From assembly GCA_018894105.1 (NCBI GenBank), contig CM032119.1:12851246-12915245 (forward strand): a DNA stretch of 64,000 nucleotides, given 5' to 3'. Origin of the DNA: Jacaranda mimosifolia. Its lineage: Eukaryota > Streptophyta > Magnoliopsida > Lamiales > Bignoniaceae. Made by a program: the position numbers and the translations under genes. Positions 1 to 13,288 of the stretch are shown here, piece after piece (position 1 is the stretch's first letter; each line of letters begins with the position of its first letter). The notes below the pieces were generated by a model. That model did not search any database, was not told the origin of the DNA, and saw nothing but the letters and a program-made list of their open reading frames with translations.

Positions 1-850
1 TTAAAAGTTAAGTCAAAGTTTAATTACGTTAAAGTGTTTAATTTAATTAAAGTGAAGAAATATTTTTGGAAGGAAAATTCAAATGAATGATTCATTTGGT
101 GTGGAATTAGAATTTATTTGGATGACATTTCATATGATAAAATAAAGATTCCAAATAAAATTCAAATTCGCAAGAAATCACATGCAACTTGCAACTTGCT
201 TGCAAGTTGGCATCACAACATCCTCCCTCTATATATAGATATAGATGGGGCAGCCAACATGATGAATTTGCAAGCATTAAGATCTAATTGTTAGATCCAA
301 ATTTTCCTCTAATTTTGTGATTCTTTCATGAGTTGAGGCTTCACACCTTCTTCACCTCCCACCCTTATATTTCGGCCTTCATCAATCTCTTGATTTCTTC
401 TTAGTTTTTCCAGATGAACTAGGAAGAAAATGATTGTCCATTGGTGTGCGGACTTTCACATTAGAGGTAAGACATTTGGATTGCTTGGTTTTGGTGATTC
501 TTTGTTCTAGTAATGAATTTCTGGACTCTGTTATCTGCCTTGATGGAGTTATTTGGATCTGAATTTTTTACTGGATATTCTTCAAGGAGTTGGTGAAATT
601 TTGGTCCACATTTCGCTCAAATCGGAGGTGATTTGCCTGGTCAAAAGCTGATCACACCTTGCTGCGCCAGAAGCAGTCTCCTTTCGGGAAAGGAAACATA
701 TTTTCAAGTTTTGGTTGGATTTTGCTTGAGAGGTAATAATTTGACCTAGATCCATTTTATAGACATGAATTTAGATCCTTTTGGTGGTGTAATTCCAGTT
801 ATTTTTAGTTTTTAAGTGTTTTAAATTGGATTCTTAACTTACACCAACTT
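1..850. other. Non-coding, promoter-like DNA, unresolved
   Basis: No credible coding frame is seen. A TATA-like run (TATATATA, 230-237) lies just downstream of a short stem-loop with 8-bp arms (CAACTTGC / GCAAGTTG, 192-209). Further on are splice-donor-like GAGGTAAGA (near 464) and GAGGTAATAA (near 731). This arrangement suits either the leader of a gene or an LTR plus leader of a retroelement that starts outside the window. No terminal repeat could be paired, so it stays unassigned. Confidence 0.3.
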
Positions 851-1338
851 TCAAATGGGTAATACTGTAGTCATTGGATGCTCGAGTTGAGTGCCCGCTA
901 CCTATGTGCGAATATACAAGTTTCTTGTGTACTGTTCCGTGAATCTCGTGCCTGTGTCCAAAAATTCTACAACATCTAAACAAGTCATGCACCTCACTCC
1001 ACTATGCACGCTGGCCTGCCACCTATATGCCACTGAACCCAATGCTAATAGTCCACCCGTATGTCTAGGGCACTGCCTCTGAGATTTCTACGCACTTATC
1101 CGAATGTTGACATACACAGCCCAGCTTGGCTGCACATGCCCCTTCTAGTACCATGTAACTTTGGTGGCGCACCATCTCGACACCATTATGCCCCATACAC
1201 AATACAGTTTAAACTGTGCTTATGGCTCAGTCCATCTCGCCCATCACTTTAGCCAATCTGTCCCCACCATATGCACTACGTTAGTCCACCACAAAGTGAT
1301 GGTTGGGCTAACTTGATGTAACTGTTTTGGGTGTAACA
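851..1338 (-). repeat. Downstream LTR of the gag-only Gypsy element
   Basis: Aligns along its length with 3814-4298, with many substitutions and small indels. The right edge ends in TGTAACA, the complement of the TGTTACA LTR start. The left edge near 851 is less certain. Confidence 0.7.
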
Positions 1339-2049
1339 AACCTTCCCTACTACAATAATTCGATGTCTTCATCGAAGTAAAGCCACTCCATGCAACCTGA
1401 ACATGCTCAAACCTGCAAGTTCTCAAAGAACAAATCAACACACCTTAATGTTTTATATCATTGACTTTGCCATTCAAACTTGAAAATCCGTGTTTCAATT
1501 TAATAACTCACTAGCTATAACTTAGTGAATTTTTCCAACCATAGACTCGAACACCTATTGCGTGCATCCGCATCATGCATCAGGATGAAAATATAAAGAG
1601 TTTAGTGATATTATACCTCAATGGATTTGGCAAGCTAAGCCAAGGGACCATAATTGCTCCTTGCAGCTAATGTAATATATTTTGTCCTCTTAGTTAAATC
1701 TTGGGCAAGTCCTCTTGCTTAGCCCAATTTTTTGTTCCAACATGAAAAGTGACCATTTTTGGCAACAACCTCGTGGTAATGGGTTCTGTTAGTACATAAG
1801 GTACCATAATCTGCATTGTCGCGCACAAAACCGTCTAAACCTTATTCAAGTCTCAACAATATGCCTATTTATGCAAAATAGGCCATTCTCATGCATGTCC
1901 CATGCAACCAATATATGAGATAAATATTGTGATAAGCTAAAGTTTAGAACGTTACCCAGTATATGTTTGAAGTTGTCAAGCAGAGCAATCCCTCATCAAT
2001 TGCTCGTGCCGAGGACTAACTTCATTGCAACGTCGGCCCACCCTTAACT

Positions 2050-2775
2050 GACTTTGTTTTGCTAATTCTCAGTTTGTCGATGGAGATCCGGGTTGTGCTC
2101 TCAGATCTCTTATGACTTGTAATCTACTCAACAATTGCAATGAACCTATGCTTTTGGTTGAGCCTTCCTCTTCAGCTTTCACCTCTGTCGCCAAGACGTT
2201 CAACCTTTTATGTTTAGGGTGATCCTACATCAAGTGTCCACTACCGCAAAGGTCCCGTTCTTAGCCTTGTCACTTTCCAAGTTTGGACTGGAGATTTCCA
2301 TCACCTCTTTTGTTTTCGTCTAGCAAAACTTTTTGCTCTTGCCTTTGTCCTTCCCAGTCCTTGCATTTTTTAGAGTAACTGAGTCCGGGACACCGGGACA
2401 TTATAATCAAGCAAACAGAGAATAGAATTCCTTAACATATTCCCGCAATGTCCCCGTATGCTTCAAGTTTTGGAGAGACTCCCTTATAAGTCATGACATG
2501 TTGCAAGGTAGAAACTGAGCTTTCAGTTCTATTCTTAATGGTTCCCATAAATCTATTCGGTCACAATTGATACTAAGATGATCCGTCATGGAAGTACACC
2601 ACCACAGTTTGGCGTCTCCAGCAAGAAACATGCTTGTGATGGACTCTCTTGGAATTTGGTACCTTTGCAACCTAAAAATATGTCTCCATGTCTGATGAGA
2701 AGTTGTCGAGTTCTTCAGCACTCCACTCACTGCCAAATAGTTTAGGGATAGGCACCTTCATCTTGGAGGAAGGTC
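2050..2775 (-). pseudogene. gag: Ty3/Gypsy Gag remnant with zinc knuckle
   Basis: Gag forms the capsid of the retrotransposon particle. Near 2760-2680 one minus-strand frame reads KVPIPKLFG and SAEELDNF..DMETYF, the start of a retrotransposon Gag domain (Retrotrans_gag family). The frame then changes near 2650. Codons at 2736-2491 read MFLAGDAKLWW and RIELKAQFLPCN, a stop follows, and the next stretch reads RESLQNLKHTGTLREYVKEF. About 200 bp further on, near 2275-2214, is a knuckle-like CDLCGSGHLM followed by a stop, DHPKHKR and a GSLQLL motif, all typical of this Gag group. At least one frameshift and two in-frame stops show that it is dead. Confidence 0.8.
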
Positions 2776-3813
2776 TATGCTCTGCGGACATAGTTCCTAC
2801 TGCCTTCTTTAGAACACACATACCTCCATGTTCACAGCATCAAACTTAAGGTCAACAGTGTCCATGACCACTCTAATTTCTTCTGCCAATGAATCTATCT
2901 ATTTCTCAATCTTGCAATTCACATGTGGGAGAATAACTTTACTATTTGTGTTTCCCACAACTGTTCGATGAGACTCTCGACCTACTGCACCTAGTCTCAC
3001 AATCCAAGATAGCTTCCGCATTTGATCCATCATCGTCAAAGTTCACCATCTTTTGAACCCAACCAAGCTTGGATACACTTACCACAAGGGTGAAATAAGC
3101 ATGGTCAACTCTTGCAAATTGTTCACCCACTGTACGGCCCAGTTGCACCTTAACAAATAGTCGGTCTATCCTCAAACACTTCACTTATGTTTGTTTTATC
3201 AGAGTAATAGAAGTTTGGATAAAGTATGAGCACAACACGCTACTCATGCACACACTTGCACAAATTAATAGTACAAAGTAATTACAGGCAATGCCCAACC
3301 ATGCACTCATGTTTTATTCCTCAAATAAATACATTACACCATAATATGAGTAAGGCCTTAACCCAGCACTCAAGCTATCTTCAACTCGATGCCTTGAGTT
3401 GTGAGGTTCGTGGATATTTATAGCCTAACGTTACCATAACTGAGCATAGTAGACATCCTATATTACTAGGTTGTTTACGTTGACATCCCCAACAAATTGG
3501 AATCATGGTTCTAGGTGGCACCAATCTAGGCACTTTTTGAAAGAGTTTAACTTGGTCGTGTGTTCCACTACCACATAGCATGTGCAAATATCTGCCAACT
3601 ATGCCTGTTAATCCGCCTAATAAGCACCCATATGGCTATATAGCTCAACCCATGTTTCACACATTATTAAGGCCAACCATTGCTAATTTTTGGGACCTTA
3701 TTTGCTCAAGCCATCGTCTCCTATAAATCAAATATAATCTCAACCATCTAACTCGATTAATGGCCATCATCCGCAACTACCCACCAATAAGGCCTAAAAT
3801 CTCAGAACTACCT

Positions 3814-4298
3814 TGAATGGATCAATAGGTTGTGCTGTAGCCATTGGGTATTCAAGTACATCATCTGTTACCTGTGCGGGAATCTATAGGTTTCCCACCT
3901 ATTGTTCCATGAATCTCACACTTGTGTTCGAAAATCCCATAATCATGTCTGAAAAAGCCATACGCCTCATGCCAGTACACTCTAGCCTGCCACCTGCGCA
4001 CCACTACACCTAATGCTAACGTTTTGCTCGCATGTCTAGCACCTTTTCTCTGAGATTTTCTCATACTTGTCCAAATGTTGACATGCACAGTAGGCCTAGT
4101 CTACTACCCACAATATAACTTTGGTGCCAAACCATATCGGCACCATTGTGTCTAGCACGCAACACGATCCAAACAATGCCAGTGGCTTAGTCCGTCTCGC
4201 CCATGATATTAGCTAATTTGACCCCACCATGCACACTACCTCAATCCACCATCAAGTCATGGTTGGGCTAGCTCAATACAACTATTTTGGATGTAACA
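3814..4298 (-). repeat. Upstream LTR of the gag-only Gypsy element
   Basis: Partner of 851-1338. On the minus strand it starts TGTTACATCC at 4298 and ends CCATTCA at 3814. No clear primer-binding site is seen next to it. Confidence 0.7.
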
Positions 4299-4779
4299 GA
4301 TGCCGTAGATGGCAACCATAGTAGCTTGCTAGATTGGCTAAATCTGACGAGCACCCATGGTAGCCAAGCCAACACCCTTACACCCCTGCCCCTTTCCTCC
4401 CCCACTCAAATTTACATATATATATATGTTAAGTATATATATGTGTATATAATATGTATATATATTTTATGGGTAGATAAATATGAAATATATATAATAT
4501 ATATTTTTATACTTATAGATAATTATGATCCATTTGTACACATAAATATACATAACTAGTTTTACATATAAATATATATATAACTATTTTTTTTGTTTTG
4601 ATACATAAAGTGTATTTTTGTCCTTTATATTTTGGTCTTTTTTCTTGTTAACTTTTTTTAAATCACTAAGGGTAATATATTCATTTCATGCTAACTATTA
4701 GGGTTTTTAGACGGCCATTTATTGTAATGGAGGTAATTGTAATTTTGCAAATCACAAAGGAAGTTTTTGTAATTATCCT
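4299..4779. other. Non-coding; AT-rich simple sequence
   Basis: Contains a degenerate TA/TATG-rich tract at about 4415-4590. No gene is seen. Confidence 0.6.
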
Positions 4780-5695
4780 GGAGCTTGTTTGCTTACCATA
4801 ATATGATTGGATCTAATTGATAAATATAGAATTCATTATATAGAAAATATATCAATACGTTTTTTGCTTGCTTGGATTACAAATTTGGATATTCTAATTT
4901 TAATATAGTCAGTTGTTTGGATGCTTAGAATTGTAACTTATGATAAGTGTAAAATATCAATTTCATCCCCAATCTTGTTTTAATAATTAAATTATTTTTA
5001 TTGAAAATGTTTAAATATATGTAGTATTGTAGCGAGTAAGTCTCTATTTTTAAACCCTTTTCTCAAATAGTTTATAATTTATTAATACCTAAAAAAGAGT
5101 TTATTTTTATTTTGAAAAAATAATTTACTTCAAATTTTATAAAACCATTGACTTATTAGGCAAATTAAACTATTTTATATTTAATATGTTCATGGATATT
5201 AGTTCGTAATTTTACAAAACAAATTCATTTTAAGAGTAAATTTATATTTGAAAAATATGATTCATTTTTTAATTTACAAAAAAAAAAAATTACTTATGAA
5301 ATCACAGAAGAAATATTTTTCAAATAAAAAATTTATTTTTAGATAAATATTTGTATAAAAAAAATCCTATGAAAATAAATTTAATTGCGTAGAAAATTTA
5401 GTATTTTTTTTAAAATTAGCTCTGTAGATCAGGTTTTAGTGATAAATACGTATTTGTTAACTAAGTCTATATTTAGTTTATATGTAGGGATAATTTCGTC
5501 ATTTGATACATTAATCTCAATATTTCTAATTCTAGGATTATTAATCACACCAAGAGGGTGGAATACAATATCCCAATACTTTAAGATAAAATATTGGGCT
5601 TTTTATTAATATGAGCTTTAATTGTGAAAACCAAATAATTAATTATAATGAATTATATATCTATCCTGCACAATTTTACCAAGCAAATAAGCCCC
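4780..5695. mobile_element. MITE-like element with terminal inverted repeats
   Basis: The ends are imperfect inverted repeats: GGAGCTTGTTTGCTTACC on the left against GGGGCTTATTTGCTTGG read inward from the right. The termini resemble those at 32867 and 56785 (GGGCTTRTTTG). The interior is AT-rich with no transposase. No target-site duplication could be confirmed, so the superfamily is left open. Confidence 0.5.
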
Positions 5696-6383
5696 TATAT
5701 TATAACAAACATTCCGTATCACACAAAGCACTCATTTTATTTTGATTTAGATAAAATTATGTCAATTAATTTTATTTTTAATTTAATGTTGACGAAGCCT
5801 TATTTTTCTATTATTTCATAAACAAGGTCTTCACCGTAAGTTAAACATGACCAACATGAATGAAAAACGAGTGGTCATTGACGATTGACAACCATGATTC
5901 CATTTGACTCAAAACATATGATAATTTTGGTTAAAGTGCAGTTAACGCACTTGATTATAGAAAGATCCTTGTAGCTGCTGCTATGAAAAGATTAACTTGT
6001 TTGGGGTCAACTTTTTGCACAGGATGAATTCCATTCTATTGGAAAATACACAGCATAGAATCAATCTAATTTTTAACTTTAATGTATTTTTAAAGCAGTG
6101 GTATATGTGATGCGAACATGTCTTCTACTTTTCCCATTCCATATCTCAAAATACCCATTTTTATTGAATTCATTGTTTGATTGCATTAGATCTGGCAACT
6201 ACAACCTTAATTTGGTAGAAAATCTTTGTTCTAGAACCTTGCATCACAAAGTAATTAATTAATATTTCAACAAGAAATAGCATATATATTGCTTAAATTA
6301 GAATACTTGTACTCAAGAGTTACATGAAATTTTCAAATTTTAGCTAGCTATTTAGTTTGTCTATATATTTCTAGATATAGGTA

Positions 6384-6384
6384 T

Positions 6385-6416
<32 letters not shown>
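6384..6416. repeat. Compound (AC)n(AT)n microsatellite
   Basis: Uninterrupted AC dinucleotides pass directly into AT dinucleotides within unit 1 of the tandem array. Confidence 0.9.
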
Positions 6417-8094
6417 GCAAATATAATACATGGAAATGAAGTTGGTCATACATGCATGCCTTGCCTTAAATTGTAGCATATAGATACCTTCAAACCAGAG
6501 AAGTAAATTTATTTGCAATATATTAAAAGTGATCAACAAAGTTATCATGCTATAACCCATGAATCATTAAGTTGGAAGGCAATAGGTTCCTGATGCACCT
6601 TTGAGGGGTTTTGCACAAACAAGTAGGTCGTTATAGGATTAATTTGAAATGATCATAAGCTTTGGATATTTTACTAAGGCAAGAGACAAATGCAAATATT
6701 ATCATCACACAAACTAGTTTCATATTTCAAATTGATGCATAAAGATGGAGATGATGTTTCATTCAATAGAACCTGTTTACAAAAGTATGAAATATGTAAA
6801 AGGAATCATGTGTATTAAGTATTATAACAAAAAATAAGTACAAGATGGATAGATATGCAAATATATGAAGAAAGATGAGGTTTATGTACAATTAGCATGA
6901 TCTACTTCTAACGTCTACAAGAAAGATTTTATTAGTTAGTAATTAATTTTTAATACATAGATTTTCTTGAAATAATTGATTTAGAAAAAGGTGGAGAGAG
7001 AATACATTAATGGTTTTCCCATTGCTTTGCCCAAATTAAAGTGCATTTTCCATTTCTTTTCCGAAAATTCCATTTACCTGAAAAGTCTTATCGATAAATG
7101 TTTAATTCACCCAAAATCATGAGCTAGTAAGTAACAATCAATATGTGATTTCTCAATTTTTTATACTTAAAAATAGTAAAAGTTTATTGCAAGTAAAATA
7201 AAATATTATATATTCAAATCAATATTTCTTGTTACGCATAAAGCACTCCTTTTTTTTTTTAATTTACATAAAATTGATATCAATAAAGTTTTATTTTTTT
7301 ATATTAATCTTTTTTTTTAAATAACCTCCTTCTTTATCATTTCATAAATAAGATCTTTACCATGAGTTAAATAATGATTGTAAATGATGTGAAGAAGGTA
7401 GTTGCTAAAAGCTGACAACCGAAACTTCAATTAGATCAAAACATATGATAATTTTGATCAATATGTAGTTGACACATTTGATTATGGAAGATCATTTGTA
7501 GTTCCTACTATGGAAGCATTCACTTGTTTACATCAATTTTTTGTCTAGGATAAATTTCATTATCTTAGAGAATACATTCAATATACAAAATTAAGTTTTT
7601 TTTTATATAGTACCTTGTTAAAGTAGTAGTGATGAGCATATGTGTGATAAGAACATGTCCCATGATTTTTGTATTCCATTTTCCAAAAATACCTGATTTG
7701 ATTTGATTTGATTTCCATGATGACATTAGTTCGGATAATTGTAGGCTAAACTTGAAAAAAAAAATTGCTATACACCCAAACATCACAAAGTAATTAACTA
7801 AATAAAATTTCGACAAGTGCTATATATGACTTATGTTAGAATATATTACTCAATTGTTATATAGATATTAGAAATTTTACCCATGTTGGTACATATAATT
7901 TTAAATATATAAATATTATGTATCTATAAACAAATTAAATGAAAGTGAAGCTGGTGCTATATGCATTTACTTGGAATTAGAAACTCAAATTATAGCACAT
8001 AAATACCCTGACGTATGAGAAGTAAATTTGGTTGCAGTACAAATTGTCTAAAGTTATCAGACCATAATGCATGAATCTCTAAGTTGAAAGGCAA

Positions 8095-8562
8095 CGCGAG
8101 TTGCCGCTAGTGCTACTTGTATCTCTTAAATTCAACTTAGACCTTCCTCCTTGAGCGCTCAGTGTTGTTTTACCATGACTCATGGAACTTAAAGGGAATG
8201 AAATATAGAAAGGACTCAGGCTTGTAAAAGTGGTAAGGGCAAGCCTAAAGATGATGGGTTGACCATAGAACAACGTCGTGAAAGGACATAAAGGAACTTC
8301 AAGAGAAGGAAAGAAAAAAGGTAATGTAGATAGTAAGGGGTAGTGATATTGGATATAAAAACAAAAAAATAAATAAAAAATAAAGGAATCCCCTCGTTGG
8401 CACATTCCATAATTTCACACATTGTATTTAACACTATTGTAATATATTTCCTATCGTTTAATGGTAAATTATGAGTACTTCTTTCTATTTTTCCAATAAA
8501 TGGTAAGTGCCAAATTTCTCCCACAAAATAAAAACAAAAACAAAAAAAATGAAAAGCTAATA
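8095..8562. mobile_element. Unidentified 468-bp insertion in tandem unit 2
   Basis: Units 1 and 3 run straight through this point (AAAGGCAATAGG and AAAGGCTATAG). Unit 2 is interrupted after GGCAA, and homology resumes after GACAA, so a 5-bp duplication with one mismatch is possible. The right end is A-rich. It contains no recognised domain. Confidence 0.45.
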
Positions 8563-8819
8563 GACAATAGGTCTTGATGTATTTTTGGGGCTTAACATGA
8601 GGTAGACTATTGTAAGACTAGTTTGAAATGGTCATAAACTTTGAATGTTCTACTAAAATAAAATAGAAATGTAAAAATTATCATTGTATAAACTAGTTTA
8701 TCTTCCAAATTTATTTACAAAGATGAAACACATTTCAATATATGCAACAAGTTTCATTATAATAATTTAAATATATAGTAGGAATCATATGTGCTAAATA
8801 TTATAACAGAAAATAAAAG

Positions 8820-9603
8820 TGATATGAGTAAGGTTGATAGGACTTGAGCTTAACCGAACTATATACTCCAATTGCCCAAGTACAGACACATCTCAGAGGC
8901 ACCTTTATGCTCAAACACATCTACCCAGGTCAACCATGAAGAAACTCAACTTGGCGTAACTACAATTATCACTAGAAAAAAGGAAGAATACAAGTAATGA
9001 GGCATGCTCAACCATTTTGACCTTATGAGGTCAAGAAGCACCTGCTCTATAAAGGCAACCACATTTAATGCATTCTCTATTTACACTCAACTTACCATAT
9101 CTATATTAAATACATCCAAACCAACATTCTATCTATACTAAATGCACTGTCAGCCTATCACCATCGCATTAAATGCAGAAGATTTGCCACCATATTTCCA
9201 GTCGGCCAAAACCATGCTAACTAAGAAGTGCTGAAAGACCTCTAATGACCCTACGAGCACGTCTAATCAAACTCATCAGTAAGGAGCAGCTAATCATTTT
9301 GACCTTCGCTTATAAAAACCAGGTCATTTACTATAAATACCCTTATTTTGTAGGGATTTTAAGTACACTCACTCATATACTTTTGGCCCTCACTTTGACC
9401 ACCATTACCCTTCTATTATACTCGACCTAATTTAGGAATCGGAAGGTTTTAATCGATGGCCACCTTGGCAAGCCTAACATGCTTCCCTTTCGTTGTAGGA
9501 CTCGATCAGTGCCACTACCATTTGATAGCTTGGAGACTCCCTCCCAGTCAACCAGATCTAACATCTTTCCTTCTTACTCCCCCATCAGAAAATAACATCA
9601 TCA
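8820..9603 (+). mobile_element. Solo LTR, probably Ty3/Gypsy
   Basis: This 784-bp block interrupts unit 2 of the tandem array. It starts with TG and ends with CA, flanked by AAAAG and ATAAG, a 5-bp duplication with one mismatch. Inside is a TATA box (CTATAAATAC, 9331-9340). About 100 bp later comes TTTAGGAATCGGAAGGTTTT (9431-9450), which resembles the CTTAGGCATCGGAGGGT signature of many plant Gypsy LTRs. No internal retrotransposon sequence follows, as expected after recombination between two LTRs. Confidence 0.65.
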
Positions 9604-11453
9604 ATAAGTGCATAGTATATATGCAAAGATATGAAAAATTGTGATATTTATCATTACAATTTGTATGACCTACTTTCAATGTTCATAAAAAAATTAGTTA
9701 CTAATTTATTTCTAAAATATAGGTTTTTTTGAAATATATAGTTAGTTTTGATGAAGGCAAGGAGAAAATATAATCACGTTTTTCCCTTATTTTGCTCAAA
9801 TTAAATTGCTTTATCCTTTTTCTTGGTCAAGAATGTTATGTGCATGAAAGGTCTTATCTATAAATGTTTAATTTACTTAAAATCATGAACTAGCCAGCAG
9901 GCATTTTATTCCTTTACATCTTAATCCTTTGTGCTTGGAAATGGTAAAATTTCATTACAAGTCAAATAAAATATTATATATTCAAGCCAACATTTCTTGT
10001 CACGCACAAGGCACTCTTTTATTTTTAATTTATATGAAATTGGCATCAATGAGTTCTAATCTTTAATTTAATCTATTTTTGATCAAGCGCCGTTTTTTGG
10101 TCATTTCATATACAAGGTCTTTACAATGAATTAAACAATGACCATAAATGAACAAGAAACAAGCAGTGGTTGACAACTCAAATTGAAACTCCAATTTGAC
10201 CAAAATATATGATGTTTCAATCAATACACAATTGTCACATTCAATTATAGGAAGATCGCATGAAGTTGGAAGAATTGGCATGTTTGGGTTCAACTTGTTG
10301 TGAATTCCACTCTATTAGAAATTGCTCAGTACACAATATTTTTTTTTTCACTCTAATGCCTTGTTAAGGTAGTGTCGTTGGGCATATGTGTGATGACAAT
10401 ACGTCTCATGCTTTTGCTATTCCATTTTTCAAAATACCAAGTTCTATTTGGTTTCATTGTTTGATCGTATTAGATTTGGCCAAGTATAATCCAAACTTGA
10501 AAGAATATTTTCTTGCACCCAAGCGCCACAAATTAATTAATGAATAATTAATTGAGTAGTAATGATATATATATATATGTATATATATGGCTTAAATTAA
10601 AATAAATGCACTCAAGAGATATATAAAATTAGAAACCTAGCTATTCAATTGGTACTTGTAATTTAAATTTTATATATATATATGTATGCATATGCAATGA
10701 AGTTCATAATACATGAAAGCATTAACTTGGAAATTAAAAAATTAAAATGTAAAACGTAAATAACTTGAAATGAGTACAAAAGTGGTTGTTTGAAGTTATC
10801 AGACCAAAATGTTTGAATCTTTAAGTTGAAAGGCTATAGATTCATAGCACAATTTTGGGGGCTAGCAAAATGAGGTAGGCCATTGTAAGACTAATATGAA
10901 ACGGCAATAATCTTTGGATGTTTTATTGAAGTAAGAGAGGAAAAAAAAAATTATTATCAGATAAACTAGATTCATCTTCCATATTGATATGTAAAGATGG
11001 AAATAAATATTTCATCCAATAAAGTCTATTTGGATTCTTATGAAATATATTGTTGGAATCAGTTTGTTAAATATTATAACAAAAGCATCATAAGTATAAT
11101 GATATATATATTTATTATATACAATTTGCATGACCTACTTTCGATATTTATAAAAAAAGATTCTATTAGTTACTAATTAATTTCTAATATATATAGATTT
11201 TTTGAAATAATTGGTTTGAATGAAGGTTGGAAGAGAATAATACCATTCGTTTCCATTACTTTGCCCAATTAAACTATTTTTCATATTTTTTTTCCAAAAA
11301 ACGTCATGGGCATAGAAAGTCTTATCTAATGTGTAATTCTACAAAAATCATGAGCTAGTTAGCGGTGATTAATATGGTTGAAATATTCAGTTTATTGATG
11401 ACTTATTTTTAATGTAATTCTCCTAATTGTTTGTATTTAGGAATGGTGATGTT

Positions 11454-12194
11454 CGTTCGTGGTAATGCAAACTCTTTTAATGAATGGCTTTCTTTGGTTT
11501 TCAACTCGGTCTCGAGAGTAAAAGGTGAGCTTTTAGCGGTGATTTGTTGGAGCATTGGACCAATCGAAACAATATCGTATGGAAGAATGAAAGACGAATA
11601 GGGGGAAAGAATCTTTGGATTTGTTGGGTCTTATTTGGAGCAATGGAGGAATGTTCACCGAAAGAATAATCGAGCTACAACTGAGGGCAATAACAAAAGT
11701 ACAGACATATGGATCAAAATTAATACTGATGTAGCTATTTTTTATAATAAAAACTCTATGGGAGTGGGCTGGATAGCAAGAGACCATGAAGGCCATTTTA
11801 TTGTGCAGTATACAAAAGTCTCATGGGTGTTTTGGATACCCCATTGGTGGAATGTTTGGGTATAAGAGAAGCACATAATTGAATTAAACGAGCAGGGTAT
11901 GAAAAAGTGATTTTAGAATCTGATTTGCAAGAGGTTGTCTATGGCATTAATAGGAATGATTCTTTCCCTTCTACTCTTGGTCTAATTATTGAGGATTGTA
12001 GATAGTTAAAAGAAGATATTACTCATCTTCAGATTTCTTTCATCAAATGATCAGCGAATACGGTAGCCCATGCAATTGCAAAGGCTTCGGGTTCTATATT
12101 TGGTTGTGGAATTTGGGAGGTGAACTCTCCTCAGTTCATTGTAATAGCTTTGAGCAAAAATTAATAAAACTTTTTCTTCCTAAAAAAAAACAAA
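11454..12194 (+). mobile_element. 5'-truncated LINE (L1-type) 3' end
   Basis: A 13-bp perfect target duplication, GAATGGTGATGTT, flanks the insertion at 11441-11453 and 12195-12207. The 3' end is an A-run (TAAAAAAAAACAAA). Both are hallmarks of target-primed reverse transcription. The body encodes the C-terminal end of a LINE polyprotein in broken frames: the linker reads CWSIWTNRNNIVWKNE and is followed by an RNase H-like stretch. The rest of the element is missing. Confidence 0.85.
11550..12050 (+). pseudogene. LINE RNase H-like domain remnant
   Basis: Plant L1-type LINEs carry a C-terminal RNase H (RVT_3 family) that removes RNA from RNA:DNA hybrids. Codons 11635-11865 read WIKINTDVA, with the expected first Asp, then GVGWIARDHEGHFI, matching the first strands of the fold. 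The frame breaks near 11865, and later parts (KRAGYEKVILESDLQEV near 11890) lie in another frame. It is a fossil. Confidence 0.7.
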
Positions 12195-12812
12195 GAATGG
12201 TGATGTTTAGGTTCATAAGCTTTGAATGTTTTATAGAGGCAATAGATACTTGCAAAATTATTATTATTATATAAACTAGTTTTATCTTCTAATTTGATTC
12301 ACAAAGATGAAGAAAATGTTTCATTCGATAATTTTACTTACATCCATATGAAATATATTAAGGAATCACATGCGTTGAATGTTATAACAAAAAGATAAAT
12401 ATAATGATATGGATAATATGCAAAGATATGAAGAGGCTGTGTTTATCATATACAGTTTGCATGGTATATTTTCAATATCTATAAAAAGATTTTATTTTAA
12501 TATTTAATTTTTAATATACATAGACTTTCTTGAAATAGATGGTTTTGGATGAAGGCGGGGGCAGTATATACATTCAAGCTTCTCCCGTTATTTTGCCCAA
12601 ATTGAACTGCTTCCCCACCCCCCAACCCAATTTTTTCGTCAAAAATCCTATGTATATGTACCTACAATTTTTTTTTATTTTTTATAAACTATGTACCTAC
12701 AAATTCACCAAAAATCACGAGCTCTTTAATAATAATTAATATGCCTAGAAATCTCCAATTTATTAATTTTTTATTTTTTTATATAATTTCTTAATTCTTT
12801 ATATTTAAGAGC

Positions 12813-13288
12813 ACAGCTCTCAGTTTGATACATATTTGCCTTAAGAAAGGATTACTCATGTGAATGAAGTATATTGATTTTGATCTATTAATACTTTTAG
12901 ATTTTAAAGAGAAAAAATTTCACCAACTATTTCCTAATTGAAGGATTTGAATGGATAATTAAGATTTATCCAAAAACTTCTGTGATTCATTCAATGACAT
13001 CTATGACAACATAGTGAGGTTGTGTAGAGACAGAAAGAAAGAGAAAAGAAAAAGAAAAGGCCTATATTTTAAAGTATTGATATCTATTTGACATTTTGAG
13101 TCTCCAACCCACAAAATTGCATAACGGAATGTATACATCCTTTTAGGTATTTTTTTTCTTTTCTTTTTTTACATTTTGTCTTCTTTTATATTTTACCTTT
13201 GTTTGGCTTTTTCTCTTTCTTTCATTTATCCTTTCGGTTGAGGAAAATAAATAGATAATAATCATGTCAACGTGTGTCTTTGAGAGAA
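12813..13288. other. Non-coding spacer
   Basis: AT-rich sequence with polypyrimidine runs near 13145-13240. No gene or paired repeat is seen. Confidence 0.5.

Larger units (their letters stand above)
851..4298 (-). mobile_element. Old gag-only LTR retrotransposon, Ty3/Gypsy type (TR-GAG-like)
   Basis: Two diverged direct repeats of about 485 bp (851-1338 and 3814-4298) bracket about 2.5 kb. Read on the minus strand each LTR begins TGTTACA. The internal end next to the downstream LTR has a purine-rich tract (about 1339-1353 read on the minus strand), as expected of a polypurine tract. Inside are a degraded Gypsy gag and zinc knuckle, but no recognisable protease, reverse transcriptase or integrase. 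The short internal length suggests a non-autonomous gag-only element of the kind called TR-GAG, though an autonomous copy with a large deletion is not excluded. The LTRs differ at many positions, so the insertion is old. A target duplication could not be made out. Confidence 0.75.
5696..12812. repeat. Diverged tandem array of about 1.5-kb units
   Basis: The same non-coding sequence recurs head to tail. Unit 1 is about 5696-7200, unit 2 about 7201-9960, unit 3 about 9961-11453, and a partial unit 4 about 12195-12812. Landmarks recurring in order are a CACAAAGCACTC-like motif, CAAAACATATGATAATTTTG-like text, a block near CATAAGCTTTG, and AAACTAGTTT. Units 2 and 3 are lengthened by later insertions. 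The copies differ substantially, so the array is old. No protein is encoded and the nature of the unit is unknown. Confidence 0.75.

Noticed and set aside
8079..8524. Two overlapping minus-strand frames of about 100 codons
   Set aside because: Low-complexity Phe/Leu/Ser-rich peptides from a T-rich insertion with no domain.
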